DNA from: Nitrososphaerota archaeon
GTDB lineage: Archaea > Thermoproteota > Nitrososphaeria > Nitrososphaerales > CADDZS01
Assembly (NCBI GenBank): GCA_027314685.1
Contig: DAHVAI010000491.1
Coordinates: 1 to 6,366 of the forward strand
Length of the DNA stretch: 6,366 nt
Direction of reading: 5' to 3'
Notes under the pieces: model-generated
What the model saw: the letters and a program-made list of their open reading frames with translations, nothing else
Database searches by the model: none
What the model was told of the DNA's origin: nothing
In this document: piece after piece, positions 1-5,295 of the stretch
Layout: the number at the start of each line of letters is the position of its first letter
How positions within the stretch are numbered: position 1 is the first letter of the stretch
Position numbers and translations under genes: made by a program

Positions 1-1
1 G

Positions 2-589
2 AATCGATTTGTGACTGCGGCAGACGCAAGAGCGGGGGATGTCATCCTAATGACCAAAACGGCAGGAATTGAGGGGACTGCCATTCTCTCCAAACTTTCA
101 AAGGTAAGAGGACTCGTGGGAGCCGGTGTAGCAGATAGGGGCGCGAACCTGATCAAGCGTATTAGCATATTGAAGGAGGCAAAGCTAGCATTTCAAACTG
201 GAAAGGTACATGCGATGCACGATGTAACGGAAGGTGGAGTTCTCGGTGCTGTTTATGAGATGAGTATCGCTTCTCGTCTAGGATTCATTCTATTGGAAGA
301 GGCAATACCTGTTGACAAATCTACGCGAGAGATTTGTTCAAAGCTTGCAGTAGATCCAATACGACTAATAGGCTCGGGCGCCCTAATTATCGCGTGTAAG
401 GAAGAGTCGGAGAGTCTTATCTTAAATAAACTGCATTCGAACGGCATTCGCTGCTCGGAAATTGGTAGATACCTTCAGCCTAAGGAAGGGCGCAGACTTG
501 AGAAAAGTAGCGGTACTATTGTGATTCGCGAACGTGAAATTCAGGATGAATTGTGGGAGACGCTACGCAAGCACGGAGACCTTTCTTGA
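2..589 (+). CDS. HypE-like AIR synthase-family protein, C-terminal part (5' truncated by window edge)
   Basis: This is the C-terminal part of a PurM/AIR-synthase-superfamily protein, closest in style to the archaeal HypE-like group. The frame is open to the left edge and the homology-like pattern (GDVILMTK.AGIEGTAIL) begins almost at once, so the GTG at 11 is an internal codon and the true start lies outside. The ATP-binding N-terminal domain is not in view. Visible motifs are the glycine-rich AGIEGTAIL strand-loop, HDVTEGG (His codon at nt 218), typical of the C-terminal AIRS domain, and DPIRLIGSGALIIA. Genuine HypE ends in a PRIC-type tail whose Cys carries the carbamoyl/cyano group; this protein ends ..ELWETLRKHGDLS with no Cys. 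A hydrogenase-maturation role is therefore not supported, and the true substrate is unknown. Its stop lies 27 bp inside the end of convergent pyrG. Family is fairly sure, function is not. Confidence 0.8.
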   Translation, partial: NRFVTAADARAGDVILMTKTAGIEGTAILSKLSKVRGLVGAGVADRGANLIKRISILKEAKLAFQTGKVHAMHDVTEGGVLGAVYEMSIASRLGFILLEEAIPVDKSTREICSKLAVDPIRLIGSGALIIACKEESESLILNKLHSNGIRCSEIGRYLQPKEGRRLEKSSGTIVIREREIQDELWETLRKHGDLS

Positions 590-2215
590 CGCAGCTGCCT
601 TTATGAAATTGAAGTAACTTGGCTCTGGTTTGCCTGGTCGGCTGATATATTCAGGGTGATATTGGGTGGCAAAGTAGAAAGGATGTTCTCGAATCTCAAG
701 AATTTCTGTTCTCCTGCCGTTATCACTAAATCCTGAAAAATGCATCCCTGCTTTTGCGAATCTCTCCAAATATGACTGATTGAATTCGTATCTGTGCCGG
801 TGTCTTTCCCTTATCTGTCGTTTTTGATATATTCTTGAAGCAAGAGTCCCGTCAACGATGTTTATGTCGTGGCCACCAAGGCGCATGGAACCACCCAAAT
901 CCTTGACTGCCTTCTGCTCAGGAAGCATGTCTATCACAGGGTACTCGGTGTTTGGATTGAGTTCAGTCGAATTTGCATCGACTAGACCTAGGACGTGACG
1001 AGCGAAGGAAACTACAGCCATCTGAAAACCAAAGCACAGCCCCAGATAGGGTATTGCATCCTCCCTAGCAAAATTTGCCGCAAGAATCTTTCCTTCGCTG
1101 GCGCGCTTTCCAAACCCCTGAGGTATCAGGATTCCATGGTACTCGTGAAGCTTCTGTAGCGAGTCTGGGGTCGTCTCGAAATCTTGTGAATCTACATTTT
1201 CTATCTCGACTCCAACACCCTGCTGGGCGCCCGCGTGAAGGAGCGCCTCATTGACTGAGGCATAGCTATCCGCAAGAGATACGTACTTTCCGACCATAGC
1301 TATCTTGACAGAATCTCGGGTAGAGACAAATTGCAATGCAATCTTTTGCCAAGCATCGAAGGTTTGAGCGGTTGATATCAGTTGAAGCTTACCAAGAATC
1401 GTTTCGACAAGACCCTGCGAACGAAGTGCGTCTGGAAGCATATAGATTGACTTCACATCGGGATTCGAGATGACGCTCTTTAATTCGACAGACGTGAAGA
1501 GGGATATCTTCTCACGGGTGTCCTTAGTAAGCGGATCTCTGGACCTAACTACGATAACATCGGGCTGAATGCCTATTTTCCTCAGTTCTTGAACGCTGTG
1601 TTGCGTTGGTTTTGTTTTTTGCTCGCCCACTGGGTCTAGCGACGGAGCCAAAGTCACGTGAATGAAGAGCGTATTTTCAGAACCTTCTTCTAACCTAATT
1701 TGTCGAAACGCTTCCAGGAACGGAAGGCTTTCAATGTCACCCACTGTCCCACCACATTCCACCACCAATATTTCGGTATTCCACTCATTAGCGAGCTCAC
1801 GAATTCTGGACTTTATCGCGTCAGTTATGTGGGGGATTATTTGCACGCACTTTCCCAGAAACTTCCCTGCTCTCTCTTCCTGTATTACTTGCAAGTAGAT
1901 CGAACCCGTGGTCAAGTTGTTCTTGCGTGTCAGGTTGATATCCAGAAATCGTTCGTAATTGCCAATATCCATGTCGGTCTCTCCACCATCGTCTGTGACA
2001 AAAACTTCGCCATGAGCTATCGGGTTCATGGTGCCTGCGTCCACATTCAGATAAGGATCAATCTTTAGGCAGTTGACATTGAAACCGTAAAGATGCAGAA
2101 GTTTAGAAATCGACGCTGACGAGATACCCTTTCCTAGCCCTGACATCACACCTCCGGTTATGAAAATGAATTTTCTACAGGGTTGAGTGTATCTGGCAGA
2201 AGTTTCGCTGGGCAT
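563..2215 (-). CDS. pyrG: CTP synthase (glutamine-hydrolysing)
   Basis: Converts UTP, ATP and glutamine to CTP in the cytoplasm, the last step of de novo pyrimidine nucleotide synthesis. The 550 residues match the usual family length (about 530-550). The synthetase domain (about 15-285) has the P-loop TGGVMSGLGKG (K29), NVDAGTMNP, HGEVFVTDDGGETDMD, GGTVGDIESLPFLEA and GEQKTKPTQHSV. The class I glutamine amidotransferase domain (from about 300, IAMVGKYV) has nucleophile Cys394 in GLCFGFQ, and His520 and Glu522 in YHPE. Residue 366 is Gln in PQGFG, where E. coli has Gly351 (the same 28-residue distance to the nucleophile). The ATG at 2215 gives about 13 residues before the family's usual start, and the promoter fits a leaderless message from this codon. 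The gene follows the AbrB-PhoU gene on the same strand after 82 bp but has its own promoter, so separate transcription is likely. Confidence 0.98.
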   Translation of the reverse strand: MPSETSARYTQPCRKFIFITGGVMSGLGKGISSASISKLLHLYGFNVNCLKIDPYLNVDAGTMNPIAHGEVFVTDDGGETDMDIGNYERFLDINLTRKNNLTTGSIYLQVIQEERAGKFLGKCVQIIPHITDAIKSRIRELANEWNTEILVVECGGTVGDIESLPFLEAFRQIRLEEGSENTLFIHVTLAPSLDPVGEQKTKPTQHSVQELRKIGIQPDVIVVRSRDPLTKDTREKISLFTSVELKSVISNPDVKSIYMLPDALRSQGLVETILGKLQLISTAQTFDAWQKIALQFVSTRDSVKIAMVGKYVSLADSYASVNEALLHAGAQQGVGVEIENVDSQDFETTPDSLQKLHEYHGILIPQGFGKRASEGKILAANFAREDAIPYLGLCFGFQMAVVSFARHVLGLVDANSTELNPNTEYPVIDMLPEQKAVKDLGGSMRLGGHDINIVDGTLASRIYQKRQIRERHRHRYEFNQSYLERFAKAGMHFSGFSDNGRRTEILEIREHPFYFATQYHPEYISRPGKPEPSYFNFIKAAASRKVSVLA

Positions 2216-2216
2216 A

Positions 2217-2233
2217 AGGCAAGTTGTTTGCCT
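2217..2233. repeat. Inverted repeat over the predicted pyrG transcription start; candidate operator
   Basis: A perfect dyad AGGCAA-N5-TTGCCT sits between the pyrG TATA box and its start codon, about -18 to -2 relative to the predicted transcription start. That is a common place for archaeal repressors, which block RNA polymerase or TFB access. The six-base arms are short, so chance is possible. Because the predicted message is leaderless, the repeat would lie outside the RNA and would act as DNA, not as an RNA hairpin. The binding protein is unknown. Confidence 0.35.
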
Positions 2234-2236
2234 AGT

Positions 2237-2252
2237 CTTATATCCGTTTCCT
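2237..2252 (-). promoter_or_regulatory. pyrG promoter (BRE + TATA), predicted leaderless
   Basis: Read on the minus strand this is AGGAAAC-G-GATATAAG: a purine-rich BRE-like element followed by a TATA box. The TATA centre (about 2240) is 25-26 nt upstream of the A of the pyrG ATG at 2215, the standard archaeal TATA-to-start distance. Transcription should therefore begin at or within a base or two of the start codon. No Shine-Dalgarno sequence is present, which agrees with a leaderless message. Confidence 0.65.
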
Positions 2253-2297
2253 TGCAGTTAGGTTGACTGTATGGCTAGTAAAGAATCGATAACTTGC

Positions 2298-3272
2298 TTA
2301 AGCGGATTTCATGGGCGAGACTAGATCAGCCACATCTCTTTCACTACGGGCTATTCGTTCTATGGTCTCGACAAGGTGAAGAAGATTCGGAGACGAAGAA
2401 GCCATCCTGAACTCCTTCAAAGCAATTTCCAGTTGAGCATATTCTTCGAAGACTCTCTTTGCTATCTCAAAGTCCTTGCTTAGAAAACAACTCAGTGTGT
2501 CGATTTGCATTGAATCTAACAGTGAAGAAATCTGTGAAATTTGATCTAACATTTTTCTCGGAACCTGCTCCAATGTTGAAACAGCATTGGATAGCTCGAC
2601 AGCATAATCACCAGCAGTTTCAAGTGAACTTGTCGCGACTCTGTAGTCCAAGCAGTCGATTGGAGACAGACCATACTTGCCTGCTGCTCGGGGGTCCCTG
2701 ACTGCGCTCCTGATCAATCTGACCAACAAGAAATGTAGTCTGTCAATTTCATCATCTCTTTGTGCAACAGTCTCAAAACGTGTCATCTCACTGTTGACAA
2801 CATGCTTCAAAGTATCTGTAATCATTGCTCTAACCAATGAGCTTATCCGCCTGACAATCTTGCTAGGTTCTACTACAGTGTTATCAACGAGAAATTGGCT
2901 TGTGATGCTACGCTCATCTTCTTCTACAATCTCTAGCCCTATGAGTCGTTTTACTGAACTCATGATACGTTCTCTTTCCTCTCGAGTTATTCGATTCTTC
3001 CCTTTGACACGTATCAGATCGTATCCCAATAGATACGCAGCAGTGATTTCACTAGGAGTCCTCTCGCTTCCAAATCTGGATGGATTCTCGATTTCAATTT
3101 CTTTTTCGGGTTTGCCTTCAGACCTAACAGGATAGATTAGTAATCCCCCATCGGTTGTCTCCTCGATAGATACTATGGATCCCTTGGTTAGTGATTTACT
3201 CCTGACCCACGCCTTTGGAACAGAGACCAAGAGCGTTGCCCCGCCCATCTCTTGCAATCTTCTGATTTCCAT
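2298..3272 (-). CDS. AbrB/SpoVT-domain PhoU-like regulator
   Basis: A 324-residue archaeal PhoU-family protein with an N-terminal DNA-binding domain. Residues 1-47 (EIRRLQEMGGATLLVSVPKAWV...LTKGSIVSI) show the swapped-hairpin AbrB/SpoVT/MazE pattern: a Gly-containing first strand, the VSVPKAWV turn, then K-G-S and a second hairpin. Residues about 75-120 (AAYLLGYDLIRVKG...LIGLEIVEED) form the linker region seen in this archaeal family. The rest is helical, with two PhoU-like three-helix repeats (about 125-320). Bacterial PhoU links phosphate uptake to signalling; the AbrB fusion suggests a transcription regulator sensing phosphate status or another cue. No pst transporter or kinase genes lie nearby, so the phosphate link is by family only. 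The ATG at 3272 starts exactly where the family pattern does. The gene is divergent from the ECF S component and shares a short control region with it, so self-regulation and control of the neighbour are plausible but unproven. Confidence 0.85.
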   Translation of the reverse strand: MEIRRLQEMGGATLLVSVPKAWVRSKSLTKGSIVSIEETTDGGLLIYPVRSEGKPEKEIEIENPSRFGSERTPSEITAAYLLGYDLIRVKGKNRITREERERIMSSVKRLIGLEIVEEDERSITSQFLVDNTVVEPSKIVRRISSLVRAMITDTLKHVVNSEMTRFETVAQRDDEIDRLHFLLVRLIRSAVRDPRAAGKYGLSPIDCLDYRVATSSLETAGDYAVELSNAVSTLEQVPRKMLDQISQISSLLDSMQIDTLSCFLSKDFEIAKRVFEEYAQLEIALKEFRMASSSPNLLHLVETIERIARSERDVADLVSPMKSA

Positions 3273-3290
3273 ATCTAGATGTATCTAGAT
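3273..3290. promoter_or_regulatory. Twin ATCTAGAT palindromes, 10 bp apart; candidate operator
   Basis: Two identical, fully self-complementary octamers occupy 3273-3280 and 3283-3290. They are separated by GT, so their centres are 10 bp apart, one DNA helical turn. They lie directly before the regulator's start codon, overlapping its predicted transcription start near 3281. A dimeric protein could bind both on the same face of the helix. The octamer occurs nowhere else in the window by eye. The AbrB-domain product of the adjacent gene is the natural candidate ligand, by inference only. Confidence 0.5.
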
Positions 3291-3302
3291 ATTTTAGAGA
3301 TG

Positions 3303-3312
3303 ATATTAATAT
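3303..3312. promoter_or_regulatory. Symmetric TATA element shared by divergent regulator and ECF genes
   Basis: The perfect palindrome ATATTAATAT is centred at 3307-3308. Rightward, a start 26 nt downstream falls near 3334, about 5 nt before the ECF ATG at 3339. Leftward it falls near 3281, about 9 nt before the regulator ATG at 3272. A single element can thus serve both genes with near-leaderless messages. The same GATATTAAT core recurs before smc. No other TATA-like sequence in the gap fits both genes. Confidence 0.55.
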
Positions 3313-3338
3313 ATCGCGACAGTGGGACACGATGTACG

Positions 3339-4202
3339 ATGTCTTCGAAAACTAATGGCAACAACAGGTCGAAACTAGTCGCATCAGCAGCCATTTGCGC
3401 TGCTCTTTACGCTATTGTGAACGCCGCAACGAGTTTCATGACGACACCTTTCGGACTGGGTGAATTTCGACCGGGGGCTGTGATACCTGCATTCTTCGCC
3501 ATAACTGTTGGTCCATTGCCTGCAGCACTTGGGGCAGGAATAGGCTCCTTCCTTGGAGACATGATTTCACTTGTTCCGACCGGACGAAGTACGTTTCTTT
3601 GGGCACTGGTCGCAGGTGGAACCGGTAACTTCCTAGGCTTTTTGACATTGGGATATGTATATGATAAATTGAAGAATTGGAAGGGATTCATTGTTGGTTC
3701 CACGGCTGGGCTCTTCGTTGGAAACGTTGTCGCAGCAGCAGGCGTGGTCTTGCTTGGGATGTTTTTCTTGCCCGCATCTAGTTTGAACACGTTTCACGGG
3801 ATGGCAGGTGGCCCGGCGACAGAGATCGGAGTCGGATTGTTTCTCTTTTGGTTTGGAACCATGTTTCCGTTTGTAATCATCTTGGTGCCACCTATTGTTC
3901 GATTGTTGAGACCGTACGCGAGCTCTCTCTCAGTGGGGCGGGAATATCCTGACTTGAGGGAGACAAACAAGAGATTACTCTGGGGTTGGTCGATACTGGT
4001 CGCGCTTCTGGTCCTGGCCGCGCTTGCAGTTGCAATCTTCTCGGGGATACCCGGAGTTAATTTGATTGTAAACGCCTATGGTGGTGCTCGAACTTGGGAA
4101 ATCCTCTTTATCATCGCTGCAGCCGCAGTTCTGGTTGCCGGTGCTTTCCTCCCGCAACTGTCTTCAGCTAGGATATCTGAGGAAAAAGTCTCCGCTTTGT
4201 AG
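3339..4202 (+). CDS. ECF transporter S component-like membrane protein with C-terminal two-helix extension
   Basis: A 287-residue, highly hydrophobic membrane protein. Residues about 10-190 resemble a substrate-binding S component of energy-coupling-factor vitamin/metal transporters: an Ala-rich first helix with AxxxA spacing (A17, A21, A25), then FGLGEFRPGAVIPAFFAITVGP, GAGIGSFLGDM and further helices ending in PFVIILVPPIVRLL. Typical S components have about 170-200 residues; this one adds about 95, with two more predicted helices (about 216-234 and 254-272). The substrate cannot be read from sequence. The pantoate-kinase-family gene 20 bp downstream hints at a coenzyme A precursor. No EcfA or EcfT genes are in view, so a shared energising module elsewhere is likely. 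I chose ATG 3339, not the in-frame ATG at 3279: the 20 extra residues are not family-like, and 3279 lies upstream of the predicted promoter and within the palindromes. Confidence 0.8.
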   Translation: MSSKTNGNNRSKLVASAAICAALYAIVNAATSFMTTPFGLGEFRPGAVIPAFFAITVGPLPAALGAGIGSFLGDMISLVPTGRSTFLWALVAGGTGNFLGFLTLGYVYDKLKNWKGFIVGSTAGLFVGNVVAAAGVVLLGMFFLPASSLNTFHGMAGGPATEIGVGLFLFWFGTMFPFVIILVPPIVRLLRPYASSLSVGREYPDLRETNKRLLWGWSILVALLVLAALAVAIFSGIPGVNLIVNAYGGARTWEILFIIAAAAVLVAGAFLPQLSSARISEEKVSAL

Positions 4203-4222
4203 TATGGCGGGACAAAGCTAGT

Positions 4223-5152
4223 TTGGGTAATAATTCGAAACAAGTCTATGTCCCATCCGCAGTTTCAAGTTTCTTCGAAATCTGCGACAGAAACCCCGAT
4301 GGCTCTCCAATCCGGGACCTGCTACGGGTTGGTTCAAGAGGAGGTGGGTTTGTGATAGGAAGAGGTACTACCACGCGGGCCTCGAACTCCGTAAAAAGAG
4401 ATGTAGTGATCATAAACGAAAAGAGAACATCATTAGCAAGAACCACATTGAAGGTAGTTGAGTTAATGAAGCGTAGATACGATCTAGGTCCAATTAAGAT
4501 AACCCATCAAATAGAGCCTCCCATTGGTTACGGGTTTGGTACAAGCGGATCGGGTGCGCTGGGGGCAGCAATAGCAATTTCAGACCTGTTCGATTTGCAC
4601 CTTTCTCTAGCGCAGGTTTCTGCTTTTGCGCATCGAGCTGAGGTGGAAAGTGTCACTGGACTTGGGACCGTGATATCTCTTGCTTCCGGCTCTGGTGCCG
4701 TAGGCCTTGTGACTGAACCAGGAAGTTTTTCACTAGGATCTGTGGATTCGATACTCGTAATGGATGAAGCCTACGCGCTTGTTTGCGCTTGTTTTGGTCC
4801 AATAGAGAAAAACACAGTCTTAAGGAAAGAATCCGCAAGAAAGAGAATTAATAACGCTGGCCATAACGCCCTCGAGGCCGTTCTAGACAATCCCACACCT
4901 GAAAACCTGCTTAAGCAATCACGATTGTTTGCCGAGAAATCTGGGATAGCATCCCCGAAGTTGTTGAGACTTGCTGACAGGGCCGTCGAGCTGGGTGCTA
5001 TTGGTTCCACACAGAACATGATCGGGAATGGCGTACACGCGCTCGTAAGAAAGGAAAGGCATGAAAGTTTTGTAAGATCTTTCGCAAAGTTCGCCCAGGG
5101 AGGGTCGATCTTCGTGTCTGATTTGATCCACAGTGGCCCTGTGATCCGTTAA
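4223..5152 (+). CDS. Pantoate kinase-family GHMP kinase
   Basis: A 309-residue cytoplasmic GHMP-superfamily kinase matching archaeal pantoate kinase (COG1829 type), which phosphorylates pantoate ahead of phosphopantothenate synthetase in archaeal coenzyme A synthesis. Family marks are the N-terminal VPSAVSSFFEI..., then LLRVGSRGGGFVIGRGTTTR (34-52), the ATP-binding glycine loop PPIGYGFGTSGSGALGAA (99-116), and AHRAEVESVTGLG (136-148). S110 and E140 match in spacing the catalytic Ser and Glu I recall for the Thermococcus enzyme, but the Asp nine residues after the Glu is T149 here (codon ACC), and the usual downstream GG..xR arginine appears as G161. It may be a divergent lineage version, a kinase for a related substrate, or impaired. 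Start is TTG 4223: an in-frame stop at 4178-4180 lies upstream and no other start codon is nearby. No strong ribosome site is seen. It probably shares a transcript with the S component 20 bp upstream. Confidence 0.85.
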   Translation: MGNNSKQVYVPSAVSSFFEICDRNPDGSPIRDLLRVGSRGGGFVIGRGTTTRASNSVKRDVVIINEKRTSLARTTLKVVELMKRRYDLGPIKITHQIEPPIGYGFGTSGSGALGAAIAISDLFDLHLSLAQVSAFAHRAEVESVTGLGTVISLASGSGAVGLVTEPGSFSLGSVDSILVMDEAYALVCACFGPIEKNTVLRKESARKRINNAGHNALEAVLDNPTPENLLKQSRLFAEKSGIASPKLLRLADRAVELGAIGSTQNMIGNGVHALVRKERHESFVRSFAKFAQGGSIFVSDLIHSGPVIR

Positions 5153-5168
5153 CCTCGATTGTTATACG

Positions 5169-5198
5169 GGCCGCAAGCTTTAAGGCCATGTCGTTTTT
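5169..5198 (+). terminator. Possible terminator after the kinase gene
   Basis: Sixteen bases past the kinase stop, GGCC (5169-5172) and GGCC (5184-5187) can pair around an 11-nt loop, followed by TTTTT at 5194-5198. The short T tract alone could act as an archaeal terminator; the 4-bp stem is weak. It is consistent with the following gene having its own promoter. Confidence 0.25.
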
Positions 5199-5245
5199 GA
5201 TAGTGAGTTCATTCTCTTCTCAAGTATCTGAGAGCAAGCAAGAGA

Positions 5246-5254
5246 GATATTAAT
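5246..5254 (+). promoter_or_regulatory. Predicted smc promoter (TATA box)
   Basis: GATATTAAT, preceded by purine-rich AGAGA, repeats the core of the shared element before the ECF gene (AGAGATGATATTAAT there). Its centre near 5250 predicts transcription from about 5276, leaving a leader of about 20 nt before the TTG at 5296. That leader is just long enough to hold the AGGAG ribosome site. Confidence 0.5.
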
Positions 5255-5281
5255 GCGCGAAGCAAAGCCATCTGAGTGGTC

Positions 5282-5286
5282 AGGAG
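5282..5286 (+). promoter_or_regulatory. Ribosome binding site for smc
   Basis: AGGAG ends 9 nt before the TTG at 5296. It supports TTG as the start, since no ATG or GTG lies in frame between the stop at 5251-5253 and the conserved N-terminus. It is the only clear Shine-Dalgarno sequence in the window; the other starts look leaderless or lack one. Confidence 0.5.
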
Positions 5287-5295
5287 ACTGAATCC

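Noticed and set aside
1700..2068. Open frame of 122 codons on the plus strand inside pyrG
   Set aside because: It is antisense to highly conserved CTP synthase motifs and shows no recognisable domain. It is a shadow of pyrG.
2677..3135. Open frame of 152 codons on the plus strand inside the AbrB-PhoU gene
   Set aside because: Low-complexity Ser/Leu-rich product mirroring the helical PhoU coding strand; no domain and no promoter of its own.
3289..3296. TAAAATAT on the minus strand as TATA box for the AbrB-PhoU gene
   Set aside because: Its spacing would place the transcription start near 3266, inside the coding region, and the family pattern begins exactly at the ATG at 3272. The 3303-3312 element fits better.
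3279..3338. In-frame ATG giving a 20-residue longer N-terminus for the ECF S component
   Set aside because: It starts inside the palindromic operator region, upstream of the predicted transcription start, and the extra residues do not resemble the family. ATG 3339 fits the promoter.
3407..3790. Open frame of 127 codons on the minus strand inside the ECF gene
   Set aside because: Antisense shadow of a hydrophobic membrane protein gene; Pro/Ala/Lys-rich product without family features.
4661..4684. Frameshift or base error creating Thr149 instead of Asp in the kinase
   Set aside because: Reading frame and family-like sequence continue on both sides with no compensating shift; a change to Asp would need more than one base substitution (ACC to GAC).
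5213..5245. Nested inverted repeats (TCTCTT/AAGAGA, TCTCA/TGAGA) upstream of smc
   Set aside because: Arms are only 5-6 bp in a purine/pyrimidine-rich stretch and are interrupted, so chance explains them.
5253..5291. Twelve-codon open frame (MREAKPSEWSGD) just before smc, a possible upstream leader peptide
   Set aside because: Its ATG overlaps the predicted TATA box of smc, so it would not be in the transcript.
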